NCBI GenBank assembly: GCA_002724315.1
Contig: PBOJ01000055.1
Location: 1 to 39,419 of the forward strand
Direction of reading: 5' to 3'
DNA length: 39,419 bases
Origin: Planctomycetaceae bacterium
Lineage (GTDB): Bacteria; Planctomycetota; Planctomycetia; Planctomycetales; Planctomycetaceae
Part shown: one piece after another, positions 18,329 through 27,378 of the stretch
How the letters are laid out: each line of letters opens with the position of its first letter
How positions within the stretch are numbered: the stretch's first letter is position 1
The notes under the pieces: generated by a model
The model's database searches: none
What the model was told of the DNA's origin: nothing
Seen by the model: the letters and a program-made list of their open reading frames with translations, nothing else
Program-made: the position numbers and the translations under genes

Positions 18329-20331
18329 GGGGCGAGTCCTTCGTGAGCCACCCCGGCCCGTTTTGCGATCGGTTGTCGTTCGGGGTGACAGTTGGGTCGA
18401 GATATTGACGGGGAGTCGGAGACTCCAGCCGAGGCCGGGATGATGATGTCCTGAACGAACAGGGCGCGGCCCGCGTGGCCGGATCTCTGCGGTTGTTTGA
18501 GTTGAAACGTCTCGGGCAGATCGGAAACCAGGAACAAGCGGGCTCGTCCGTCGGCGACCGGCTGGACCGGTTCGACGGGATTGATCCAACGCAATGTGTG
18601 CGACAGCAGCGGCTTGAGCATCTCCTTGTACAATGTGCTGGCGGGACGTTGTGCCGGCTGTCCCCAGAATGTTCGCGGGACTCCGGGCTCGAAAGAGGAG
18701 GCCCGGTTCCGGGCCAGCAGATTCGCCGATTCGGGAGGCTGATCCCCTGCAACCAGCATCGGTCTCCCCGTGACGGATGTGTTGAGTTTCAACGTCAGCA
18801 CCTGGTCACCGAACTGGACCCAGGCGGCGTGGAGCGGCAAGGCGTTCGGGCTGGGGGCTAGGAGAATGGTGATCTTGGGAGGCAACGGCGCACGGATCTG
18901 CCAGTCGATGACCTCTGGTGACCACTGCGGGCCGCGGGATTCCACCCGATGCAGAAACGGGCGAAGAGTGTAGGGGGGGATGTCGACACGGAGCCGTCCG
19001 TTGGATATGGAGCCGGCGACCGGATCGGAGCTGCCGGGAACAGCAAACAACTGGCTGGCAGAACTCGAGGAAGTGGTCGGGTTCTCGTCGGGATCGGGTG
19101 CGACGTGAGTGAGCGTGTAGGTGTCTCCATCGACGACGAACAAGGCCGACCATTGCTGGACATCCCAACGATCGCCTCCCAGGTGTCGCGCTGTGGCCAG
19201 GCTGTTGATCACCGTCGCTTCGTCGTACGCCCGGGCGCCGATCCAGGAGAAGCCGAGACTGAAAATGGCGATCGTGGCCAGGATCGAGCCCAGCACAATC
19301 CGGAAATCGATCCGTTTCATGCCCAGCACCAGTCCGCCGGGAAACAGCAGCAGCCAGTAGAGAATGGCGAGCAGGAAAATGACCAGCCAATTGTGATCCG
19401 GCGTCGTCATCTGCTTGAACCGGCTGAAGAACGCGTTGCCTGAGGAACTGGAGAGTCCGCCGAAATGCCCGTCGTTGTTTTCACCGGTTGATGCGGTGTT
19501 TTTCTTCGGCGGAGCAATCCCGGCGGTGAGAGTCGAGACGAAGCTGGCGTCGATGTCGAATCGGCCGCGGGGGTGGTGTCCGACATGGCCCTGCCCAATT
19601 TCGAACGGGATTTCCGGGGGTTGAGTGGGGTTGCCAGGCTGGTTGAGCATTCCCAGCGAGGACGGAAAACGAGGATAGCGACCGGTCGAATCGTGAAGGA
19701 TGTGGACATGGCCACCCCGGTAGAGCCAGTTGCGAAAGGCTCGACGCTGGGCGTCCTGCCAACGGGGGACATGATCCAGAAACACGGTTCCCAGCGTGTC
19801 GGTGATCGTGACCGTGGGAGGAAACAACTCGTCTGTCAGCACCGGAATGCCGAATGATCCTGCTGCCACATCTCCACGGGGTAGCAGGAGTACTCGTGCC
19901 GGCCGTCCCTGGCGGGGGCCGGTTTCGATTCGATAACTGCCGGGTTGTGGTCCCGACCAACTGACCTGCCAAGACCAGAGTGACCTCGTGTTCTTCCGGA
20001 CCACGTCACCGTCTTCAAGAAAGACGGCGAAGCGAATCCAGTTCTGTTGTCGGGGGGCCAGGATCGTGTTCTTGATCCAGGTGGCCCCGATGCGGTTGCC
20101 CAGCGAATTCCGTTTCACCAGGGAAATGGTTCCGTCGAACGGGACGTCGGAATCGTTGCGGACCAGCACGTGGAACGGGACAAAAGTCTCGCTCTGGGCC
20201 GTTCCATCGAATCCCCATCGGACGTCGGTGATTTCGATCGCTTCAGCCGACGAGGATCCGAGCACCGTCCACACGGCCGCGCAAAGCGAGATCATCAGCG
20301 GCGGCGAGAGAGTGGTCGCGCGGTGGCTCAC
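18325..20331 (-). CDS. Secreted membrane protein with amidotransferase-like fold (second triad)
   Basis: 668 residues from a GTG at 20331 that forms a GTGA overlap with the preceding permease stop. A signal peptide (1-31, ending SSAEA) leads to a beta-rich extracytoplasmic region (about 32-135). Residues about 140-215 resemble a class I amidotransferase-like (GldG/DUF4350-type) fold, with ARVLLLPRG and WLYRGGHVHILHDS, but no catalytic Cys. Two membrane helices (about 314-335 and 342-365) come next, followed by another extracytoplasmic domain. The layout matches the gene at 23123-25423, and both precede an ABC ATPase and permease. A role as the auxiliary, substrate-facing subunit of the exporter is inferred from that gene order; no enzyme activity is suggested. 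Confidence 0.78.
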   Translation of the reverse strand: MSHRATTLSPPLMISLCAAVWTVLGSSSAEAIEITDVRWGFDGTAQSETFVPFHVLVRNDSDVPFDGTISLVKRNSLGNRIGATWIKNTILAPRQQNWIRFAVFLEDGDVVRKNTRSLWSWQVSWSGPQPGSYRIETGPRQGRPARVLLLPRGDVAAGSFGIPVLTDELFPPTVTITDTLGTVFLDHVPRWQDAQRRAFRNWLYRGGHVHILHDSTGRYPRFPSSLGMLNQPGNPTQPPEIPFEIGQGHVGHHPRGRFDIDASFVSTLTAGIAPPKKNTASTGENNDGHFGGLSSSSGNAFFSRFKQMTTPDHNWLVIFLLAILYWLLLFPGGLVLGMKRIDFRIVLGSILATIAIFSLGFSWIGARAYDEATVINSLATARHLGGDRWDVQQWSALFVVDGDTYTLTHVAPDPDENPTTSSSSASQLFAVPGSSDPVAGSISNGRLRVDIPPYTLRPFLHRVESRGPQWSPEVIDWQIRAPLPPKITILLAPSPNALPLHAAWVQFGDQVLTLKLNTSVTGRPMLVAGDQPPESANLLARNRASSFEPGVPRTFWGQPAQRPASTLYKEMLKPLLSHTLRWINPVEPVQPVADGRARLFLVSDLPETFQLKQPQRSGHAGRALFVQDIIIPASAGVSDSPSISRPNCHPERQPIAKRAGVAHEGLAP

Positions 20332-22133
20332 AGAACGTCTCCGGCTGGCTGGGGGTTCCAGTCAGTATCGTCGTCGGCGATACGTCCCAAAAGTTGATTG
20401 GAGCGGGCCAGGCACCAGCGGCGAAGCCACCACCAGCCCAGTCCATAGGCGGCAAAGTTGATCAGGGTGAATGCCAGGTGATCGTTGGTGCCCATGACGT
20501 TGTTGAGCCCGTCGGTCTCGTTGATCAGGATGATCACCGACGGCGAGCAGAGACAGGCTGCCACCGCCACCGGGGGACGGCTGAGCAGGCTTTCGACGAT
20601 GGCGTCCGGCTGGTCGTTGACGAATACCAGCACCGGCAGGAACGCCCAGCCGAACAGCAGGAGCAATGTCACGAGCAGGGCTCGTGCCTGAGAACGCGAT
20701 TTGATGCCGACCAACAGTGCGATCCAACTGCAAAGCGGAAGGTAGACGACGACCGAGAGAACCGAGCAGAGGATGTAGTCGAAGTGGAAGAAGATCGATG
20801 CGAGTGCCGCCAGTGGTACGGTGAAAACCGCGGTTGGCCCATCCTCCAGGCCCGGTGTGCCATTGGCGAACCAGCTCTCGAACAGGAAGATCGTCCCCAA
20901 CGGCACGGCGAGGACGTACATCAGCCGGCGGACGCTGTAATGTTTCTGCAGGAGGATCTCGCGGCTGGTCATCGGTGAAGCCAGCAGCAGGTCGATGGTC
21001 TGGTGAGATCGTTCACCGGTCACCAGGCTGGTGGCCTGGACGGCGATCAACAGCACCGCGAGCGCCCACACCACGTACAAGGCCTCGGCAGCGACCCCCA
21101 GCCGAGCCTGGTAGGCCATTCCGGCCACGGCAGCCAAAACCAGGAACAGGGGGGTCTCAATCGAGACGAGTACCCGGACCAGGTATCGGGTGGTGCCGAG
21201 CGTCTTCTTCTGAGTTTCCCTCCACGTGATTGGCCGATCGTCGGGCAACTGCACGTCGTCGCGGACCAGGACCACACCACCGGTGGTGAATTCGTTGAGC
21301 CAAAAGAAGAAGCGATCGAGTCGTCGAAAGAGTGTCAGCACGAGGTTGCGACGGATGACGTGAGCGCGCCGGACCAGGAACAGGCGTCCGAGCAAGATGA
21401 AGATCAGGGAAGGGACACCGAGTACGGTGACCTGTACCCAGAGCTTTCCGAGGCTGTCAGTGGTCAACTCGATCGGTGCGACAGCGTAGTAGAAAGACCC
21501 GGTTGCCAGCGTGTTGAACCGGGCATCCAGCAGCATGCTGCCCAGGACGAGGAACGGATAGCTGAGCAGTCCGATGGCGTATGTGCTGACGAACGCCGAG
21601 ACCGTGGAACCACACCAACTGGAACACATCACGGCCAGTGATCCAACGTAGATGCAGATCATGATCAGCATCGCGATGCCACTGACCAGTTCGAGGGTGG
21701 AGACACCTCCCAGCGAGTACGCAAAGGCCAGAAGCGGAAGCGAGAGCAACAAGAATGTGAACATCGGGACCAGCCGGCCCAGAAGTTTCTCGAACAGGAT
21801 GGTGAAGGGGCCCAGTCGGGTCACCAGCAGCATCGTGAGAGAGTCGCGTTCCTTCTCGGAAGTGATGGCGCCACAGGCGAGCGAGGGCAAGAACAGCAGG
21901 ATGCCAAGAAACTGGAGATTGACGACCTGGTTGAACATGTCGGTGCCCTTGCCGAGCATCGCGAGTGCGTTCGAGCCGCTGACGGCGAGAATCTGTTCGA
22001 ACTCCAGGTAGGCCAGCAGGAACAACAACGACGCGTAGAGCAGACGGACGAAATAGGTCCGTCGCTGTGCAGCCTGTTCGATCAGTTCCTTGGTCAGCAG
22101 GGGCAGGCCCAGCTGGGGCCATCGACGAATCAT
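20328..22133 (-). CDS. ABC-2-type exporter permease (first triad)
   Basis: 601 residues, ATG overlapping the ATPase stop by four bases (ATGA). About twelve hydrophobic segments are visible in two halves. The coupling region reads CGAITSEKERDSLTMLLVTR and is followed by LFEKLLGRLVPMFTFLLL, the ABC-2 permease pattern. A cytoplasmic loop between the halves (about 250-310) carries charged residues. A second EK-like stretch, VTGERSHQTIDLLLASPMT, occurs around residue 365-385, so the coupling motif appears once in each half, as expected for a fused permease. It is the partner of the ATPase directly upstream and the counterpart of the permease at 15408-17228. Substrate unknown. Confidence 0.88.
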   Translation of the reverse strand: MIRRWPQLGLPLLTKELIEQAAQRRTYFVRLLYASLLFLLAYLEFEQILAVSGSNALAMLGKGTDMFNQVVNLQFLGILLFLPSLACGAITSEKERDSLTMLLVTRLGPFTILFEKLLGRLVPMFTFLLLSLPLLAFAYSLGGVSTLELVSGIAMLIMICIYVGSLAVMCSSWCGSTVSAFVSTYAIGLLSYPFLVLGSMLLDARFNTLATGSFYYAVAPIELTTDSLGKLWVQVTVLGVPSLIFILLGRLFLVRRAHVIRRNLVLTLFRRLDRFFFWLNEFTTGGVVLVRDDVQLPDDRPITWRETQKKTLGTTRYLVRVLVSIETPLFLVLAAVAGMAYQARLGVAAEALYVVWALAVLLIAVQATSLVTGERSHQTIDLLLASPMTSREILLQKHYSVRRLMYVLAVPLGTIFLFESWFANGTPGLEDGPTAVFTVPLAALASIFFHFDYILCSVLSVVVYLPLCSWIALLVGIKSRSQARALLVTLLLLFGWAFLPVLVFVNDQPDAIVESLLSRPPVAVAACLCSPSVIILINETDGLNNVMGTNDHLAFTLINFAAYGLGWWWLRRWCLARSNQLLGRIADDDTDWNPQPAGDVL

Positions 22134-23119
22134 GCCGTTTTGCCCTCGGTCAGCTTCATGAAGGCGGTCTCCATGTCCATCGCCTCTGGCTGGAACATGT
22201 GGATTTTCACTCCCAGCTTCACCAGTGCCTCGTGCAGTTCTTCGACAGCCGCATGGTCCTCGCGCAGCTGGATCGCCAGCCGGTCAACCTGTTGTTCGAC
22301 GTCCGCCACGCCCTTGATTTTGCGGACCTGGTCGACCACCCCGTCATCGGATTCGGTCAACTGCACGTGAACGATGCGCATCAGTTGCAGTTGCCGGTAG
22401 ATGTCCTGGAGTGAGCCCTGGGCAACCATTTCGCCGGTTTCGATGATTCCGATTCGCGTACAGAGGTGGGCCAGTTCGTGGAGGATGTGGCTTGAGATCA
22501 GGATGGTCTTGCCCATCTCGGTGAGGGCTTTCAGCAATTCGCGAACCTCGATGCGAGCCCGTGGGTCCAGCCCGCTTGCCGGCTCGTCAAGAAGCAACAA
22601 CTGTGGGTCGTGCAGCAGTACGCGGGCCAGTGCCAGGCGTTGCTTCATTCCCCGCGAGAGAGAATCAACCTGGTCGCCGATCTTGTGTGTCAGGTCGGTG
22701 AGTTCGAGGACATCGTCGATGACCGTCTTGCGTTGCTTGCGGGGAATTCGATAGGCGGCGGCAAAAAAATGCAGGTACTCACGGACGTTGAGGTCTTCGT
22801 AGACACCGAAGAAATCGGGCATGTAGCCGATCTGTTCCCGGACCTCCTGGGGACGCCGGGCCACGTCGATGCCGTTGATCTTGGCGGTGCCGGTGAAGTG
22901 TCCGATCAACGTGGACAGCACCTTGATCGTGGTGCTTTTGCCGGCCCCGTTGGGGCCGATGAATCCGTAGACTTCCCCGGGAGGAATCTCGATCGAAATG
23001 CCACGAACGGCATGGATCGCACCGTAGTGGACGTGCAAATTTTCGATCGAAACGACCGGGACGACACCGGCTGGAACCGGTTCGGTCGGTTTCGGGTTCG
23101 TGGGGTCATCTGGAGGCAT
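22130..23119 (-). CDS. ABC transporter ATP-binding protein (first triad)
   Basis: 329 residues; starts three bases after the preceding stop. Cytoplasmic ATPase of an exporter: Walker A GPNGAGKST (55-63), signature LSRGM (154-158), Walker B LLLLDE (174-179) and switch His211 in ISSHILHE. The Q-loop position is Asp102 (IGYMPDFFGVY) instead of Gln, as in the sister ATPase. After the ABC domain, residues about 235-329 form a regulatory-type C-terminal domain with alternating strands and helices, common in ABC-2 ATPases. Overlap with the permease start (ATGA) indicates coupled translation and a stoichiometric complex. A substrate cannot be named. Confidence 0.93.
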   Translation of the reverse strand: MPPDDPTNPKPTEPVPAGVVPVVSIENLHVHYGAIHAVRGISIEIPPGEVYGFIGPNGAGKSTTIKVLSTLIGHFTGTAKINGIDVARRPQEVREQIGYMPDFFGVYEDLNVREYLHFFAAAYRIPRKQRKTVIDDVLELTDLTHKIGDQVDSLSRGMKQRLALARVLLHDPQLLLLDEPASGLDPRARIEVRELLKALTEMGKTILISSHILHELAHLCTRIGIIETGEMVAQGSLQDIYRQLQLMRIVHVQLTESDDGVVDQVRKIKGVADVEQQVDRLAIQLREDHAAVEELHEALVKLGVKIHMFQPEAMDMETAFMKLTEGKTA

Positions 23120-23122
23120 GGG

Positions 23123-25423
23123 TCACCGCGGGGATGTCGTCGAGGCCGTGGATTGTGATCTGGTGGGACTCTCGGGGGCCGGACGATCGTGGTAAAGGTG
23201 GCGGTAGAGCAAGAGACTGTCACCGTCGGCGACGGCGATGACCAGCAGCCATTGGCTGGGATCAGTGGGGTCGAGCAGGGCGAGATCCTCGAAGTTGTCG
23301 CCGCCATGGGGCGCCACTTGTGAGACGGCCCGGAAGACGCCTCGGCTGGGGCGAACACAGGCGTCGCGGAGAAAGTCGGAGGGTTGGCGGGCATTTCCGT
23401 TGACCGCGTTTGAGGTTGCCCAGCGACGGTTGCCACGTCGCTGGGGGGGCGTGAACCAGTCCTGAGGACTCTCGGGAAACAACGGAACGTTGGAGGTGTC
23501 ACCGAGAAAGCGAGCCGCCTGGTTTGTGTGGAACAGCATGGCTGTACTGCGGGGCCCGAAGGCCTCCTGGACAGCGACCTGGAACAGGGACCTGGCACTT
23601 CCCGCGGTGGCCAGGCTCTCGGGTTCGACCGACTCCCAGTCGAACGCGGGCATCGGTTCCTCCGGTGCAATCCGGAACACCCGGTTGACCTGTGGTGACC
23701 ACTGGGGCAGGTCCTGCAGCGCCGTGTACCCGACGGGAATCGTGCCGATGTACTCCGATGGCTCGGTGGAATCATTGCCGGATCCGAGCTGGTCGGTGGA
23801 GCGGGCCGTGCCGTTGGACAGGAATCGACGGTGGTCAATGGGAGTGAACAGTCCTCGGGCAACACTGGTCGCCAGGGTCGTGTGCGATCCGACCAGGTGC
23901 AGGTCGAACCGGTTTTCGCGAGCCAACCCGCCGCCATCTCCGATGTCGCGGACGATCAGTTGCCGCACGTTGCCACTGGTGCCCATGTGCTCGTGGGAGA
24001 TCCACACGATCAGAGCGGTGAACGCGACCGTCATCAGTGGAAAGACGATCCAGGTCAACTTGCGGACTCCCAGCCACCCCAGGACCAGGTAGTCGACCGG
24101 ACCGATCACGACGATGTAAGCGATCAGCAACAGCCCGAGCAGCCAGAGCGGTACGACCTCGAAGTCATCGGGTGTGAGTCGGGCGACGAGGCTGTTGACC
24201 GATTGCAGACGCCACTTGACCTCCGACTGCAGCACGGCGTCTCCGGGAGGGGAGAAAGTCCTTTGGGATGTGCCGGGGCCAGGACCCGACGGGACCACCT
24301 GGGGTTGGGCGGAACCGGGTTCGGTTCCGCCTTCTTGCGTGGGAACTCCGGGAATCGGCTGAGACGTGTGGACCGGGGTCTCACGAAGCCGGTTCCAGAG
24401 AAACGCAACACTGGCTTGCCAATCGGATGACACCAGGAAATCCACCTCCAGTGGCGGGTCCTGGTGAATCACCACCCGGCCGAGTCCCTTGTGGAGTCGA
24501 GCCGGGCTGTCACGAAACTGGGGAAGACCGTTGTCGCCGATAGGGAAACGGGGGCGTTCGGCGGTTGTGCGGGTGAGCCGGTTGACGAAGTCGACCTGGA
24601 GAGCCGCCATGTTGCCATCGATGAAGACACAAAGATTCCCGCCGGCGTCGACCCAACGCACAATGGCCTCCAACTGGTTGCGACGGAGATTGCGGAGACC
24701 ATCGGGCAAAAGCACCAGCACGTTGAATTCGCACAACCACAGTGGATCGGTGGGGACATCAGTGGGGTAGATTCTCGCCGGGTAGGTGGTGACCAGTCGT
24801 TGGCCGGCGAACATGGCGGGACGGCCGTAGGCGGCGTGGACCAGCGGTTCGATGTTCATGCTGTTGGTGAACAGGAGTTCTTCCTGCGAACTGGTCTGCT
24901 GCCAGGGCTCGCAGAAGGCGACGACGAAGGAACGCCGAAGTGGGCCGGCGATCCGCAACGAGCGTTCTCCGAGCGGAAAGACACCGGCGTCGCTGATGAA
25001 AAAGGCCCGGATGTCGAGCGGGCTGGACGTGTCGAGTTCGGTGTTGAATGGCGGCAGCAGTGTTCGGAAGCGGGTGCCGGAATCGGTCAGGACGATTTCC
25101 CGTCTGCTGAGCAATCGTCCCAGGACACGTCGGCCCTGAATGACGTGGACATCCAGGTGCCCTCGGGGCAACCGGGGCCCGTCCCAGGTCAGGGTCCAGT
25201 CGATCGAGAGCGGCGATCCGCTCCGCAGGTCCTGGTACCGGCGATTGAATTCGATGCTCAGCCGAGGATCGACCGGTTCGTCTTCCGAATCCACGCTCGG
25301 GGTCACTCCTGCCGGTCGGCTGGTCTCCTGGGCAATCGTGGTGCACGCCGGTCGGTGTCCCAGGCACGGCAGAAGAGCCGGCGTGAGAACCAGGGCCAGG
25401 GAGAGAAGGCGTTGGCGGGTCAT
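23123..25423 (-). CDS. Secreted membrane protein with amidotransferase-like fold (first triad)
   Basis: 766 residues from the ATG at 25423, chosen because it gives a direct signal peptide (MTRQRLLSLALVLTPALLP); the longer frame would run into the upstream gene. Extracytoplasmic beta-rich region about 45-155; amidotransferase-like segment about 163-270 (FNVLVLLPDG, IVRWVDAGGNLCVFIDG) without a catalytic Cys; a polar Pro/Gly-rich linker; two or three membrane helices about 425-475 with the turn IGPVDYLVLGWLGVRK; then a second extracytoplasmic domain of some 290 residues. The same order of parts occurs in the gene at 18325-20331. It lies 11 bases after the BatA-like vWA gene and 3 bases before its ABC ATPase. 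Role as exporter auxiliary subunit is inferred. Confidence 0.78.
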   Translation of the reverse strand: MTRQRLLSLALVLTPALLPCLGHRPACTTIAQETSRPAGVTPSVDSEDEPVDPRLSIEFNRRYQDLRSGSPLSIDWTLTWDGPRLPRGHLDVHVIQGRRVLGRLLSRREIVLTDSGTRFRTLLPPFNTELDTSSPLDIRAFFISDAGVFPLGERSLRIAGPLRRSFVVAFCEPWQQTSSQEELLFTNSMNIEPLVHAAYGRPAMFAGQRLVTTYPARIYPTDVPTDPLWLCEFNVLVLLPDGLRNLRRNQLEAIVRWVDAGGNLCVFIDGNMAALQVDFVNRLTRTTAERPRFPIGDNGLPQFRDSPARLHKGLGRVVIHQDPPLEVDFLVSSDWQASVAFLWNRLRETPVHTSQPIPGVPTQEGGTEPGSAQPQVVPSGPGPGTSQRTFSPPGDAVLQSEVKWRLQSVNSLVARLTPDDFEVVPLWLLGLLLIAYIVVIGPVDYLVLGWLGVRKLTWIVFPLMTVAFTALIVWISHEHMGTSGNVRQLIVRDIGDGGGLARENRFDLHLVGSHTTLATSVARGLFTPIDHRRFLSNGTARSTDQLGSGNDSTEPSEYIGTIPVGYTALQDLPQWSPQVNRVFRIAPEEPMPAFDWESVEPESLATAGSARSLFQVAVQEAFGPRSTAMLFHTNQAARFLGDTSNVPLFPESPQDWFTPPQRRGNRRWATSNAVNGNARQPSDFLRDACVRPSRGVFRAVSQVAPHGGDNFEDLALLDPTDPSQWLLVIAVADGDSLLLYRHLYHDRPAPESPTRSQSTASTTSPR

Positions 25424-25434
25424 GGTGGGAGAGC

Positions 25435-27378
25435 TCAGCCGGAGACTCGGATGGTCTTCCCCTGAAAATACCACCATTCGACCAGCAGCACGATGAAGGC
25501 GATCCAGGCCAGCGTCGGCCACAGGGGACGGTCCGTGTCAATCTGGGTGGTTGATGCACTGACTCTCAGTTCCTCATCCCGCGGCTCGATCAGGTCCGCA
25601 CTGGCCAACGATGACTCTCCCGCATCGAGCACTCCGGCTCCGACACGAGCCACCTCGCTGCCATCTTCACTGATACGATAAATGCCGACACGGGGGGCAG
25701 GTACGCCGGAGAGCAGTCCGTCGGGTCCGGTGCGGAATGTCTGTGTTGGCGAGCCAGGGGCTGCGACGGAATAGGTCGTGTTGCGATCAAGCAGACGCGG
25801 GGCCAGCACTCGGGTTGGCTGACCTCGGACTTCTGCGAGTCCCGCGGCATGCCGAGTGATGTCGATGGCGTTCTTGATGAGCACGGGGAACCCGACTCGG
25901 TAGGGCAACGTCGAGTGGTCGGTGTGGAACAGCAGGTAGAAGGCCTGGCGACCCGGGGCGTGGCGAGCCAGCACCAGGGGCCCCGACCGGCCGGTGGCCA
26001 GGATTTCGTAGCCGGCCTCCCGGAAGTTTTGGTCCAGCACGTCATCGCCCCGGACCGGCTCATCGGCAATCTCGATGCTGTCCAGGTTGACGTGTTGGAG
26101 CAGCAGGCTGCTGCGGTTCCAGTCGACGACGGGAGAATTTCCGCTGCGGGTGGTGACCAGTTGGGCAAGATCTTCGGGGATTGCGCCGATCACCAGCCGG
26201 ACCGATGCCTCGAGGTTCGGGTTCGCCTTCTTCGTTGTCTCGGTGATTGCCAGGTCGTACACATCGGGTTGTCCCGAAGCATCGTCGTTGGGATAGACGG
26301 TGACGTCCGGAAAGACCTGCAGGGCGTGTCGGTAGCTCTGCAAATCCGTGTCACACCAGACCAGGAGTGACCGGGAGACGGGCAGTTCGAGGTAGGCGGT
26401 GTTGTCGCTCGAGAGACCGTCGAAGCCGTCGCTGACAATACGTGCGGTGAGCCGGCTGACACCGGATGTCTGGAGCGAGTACACCAGTCGCTTGGACTGG
26501 CCCGCTTCCAGCGCAATCGGCTGTCTCCCCACCTCCTGGCCGTCCTGCTCCAGCAGCACTTCACCGGAGGTGACGTCGTTGGGAGATCCGTTGATCCGGA
26601 CGAACACGTCCCAGGGTGTCAGGCTGTCGGCGGCCCCTGCCGCCGACTGTCGCCGTGCGTTGAATGCGGTGATGCCCATGTTCACCGCGTCTGTTTCGAG
26701 TTTTTCGTACTGCAGTTTGAAGGGCAGTTCCACGTCGACACGGGCGATTTTCTGGCCGTCGGCGGTGTCCTGGAGATCAGGGAAGTTGCCGTCAGACACG
26801 AGGGTGACTGTGCCGATCGTTTCGCGACGGGCCAGTGCCTGGGCCATCCTCAGGCCGTCGACCAGGTTGCCCGGGACGTCACGGACGGTGAGTGTGTCGA
26901 GGGCCTCGGCGAGGATGCGCTTGTTGTTGGTGAACTCGGTCAATTGCCGAGCCCCGGCTCCGACGGCGATCAGGCAGATCCTGCCAGGCAAGGCTGCGTC
27001 GATCAATTCCGTGATTCGCTCCTTGGCCCGTTCCATTCGCGTCGGGCCTCCCCGGGTGTCGATGGCCGACATGCTGGCCGAGCAGTCGACCAGGATGGGC
27101 AGGTTGTCGCCGGATCCTGGCTCCCCCCTGAGAAACGGCTGCATCGCCGCCAGGATCAGGCTCAGGAGAATCGCCAACTGCAGCCACAGCAGTAGGTGTT
27201 TCCTGAACCGCTGGAAGGGGGAATTGACCCGCTGGTCGTTGATCACGCTGTGCCAGAGAACCAGCGACGGGATCTCGCAACGGGGCCGCTTGAGCTTGAG
27301 GAAGTAGACGATCACCAGCGGAATGATCAGGAGGAACAGCCAGGCCCAGGACGGGGAGAGAAATCCGGTCCAGCTCAT
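25435..27378 (-). CDS. BatA-like von Willebrand A membrane protein
   Basis: 647 residues from the ATG at 27378, which makes an ATGA overlap with the DUF58 gene; an ATG nine bases earlier is possible. The N-terminus has the aerotolerance-regulator/BatA layout: a first helix (about 10-27), the conserved KLKRPRCEIPSLVLW, a second helix (about 62-80), then a vWA domain whose metal site is VDCSAS (97-102). A long extracytoplasmic beta-rich part follows and a last helix near the C-terminus (PTLAWIAFIVLLVEWWYFQG), so it is anchored at both ends. vWA proteins of this type work with MoxR ATPases and DUF58 proteins, whose genes are directly upstream. Exact role unknown. Confidence 0.88.
   Translation of the reverse strand: MSWTGFLSPSWAWLFLLIIPLVIVYFLKLKRPRCEIPSLVLWHSVINDQRVNSPFQRFRKHLLLWLQLAILLSLILAAMQPFLRGEPGSGDNLPILVDCSASMSAIDTRGGPTRMERAKERITELIDAALPGRICLIAVGAGARQLTEFTNNKRILAEALDTLTVRDVPGNLVDGLRMAQALARRETIGTVTLVSDGNFPDLQDTADGQKIARVDVELPFKLQYEKLETDAVNMGITAFNARRQSAAGAADSLTPWDVFVRINGSPNDVTSGEVLLEQDGQEVGRQPIALEAGQSKRLVYSLQTSGVSRLTARIVSDGFDGLSSDNTAYLELPVSRSLLVWCDTDLQSYRHALQVFPDVTVYPNDDASGQPDVYDLAITETTKKANPNLEASVRLVIGAIPEDLAQLVTTRSGNSPVVDWNRSSLLLQHVNLDSIEIADEPVRGDDVLDQNFREAGYEILATGRSGPLVLARHAPGRQAFYLLFHTDHSTLPYRVGFPVLIKNAIDITRHAAGLAEVRGQPTRVLAPRLLDRNTTYSVAAPGSPTQTFRTGPDGLLSGVPAPRVGIYRISEDGSEVARVGAGVLDAGESSLASADLIEPRDEELRVSASTTQIDTDRPLWPTLAWIAFIVLLVEWWYFQGKTIRVSG

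Noticed and set aside
18329..18589. Longer N-terminus for the second-triad ATPase.
   Set aside because: It lies inside the preceding gene, is Arg/Thr-rich, and the ATGA overlap start at 18328 is far better. The same reasoning shortened the genes ending at 33576, 34526, 36040 and 23123.
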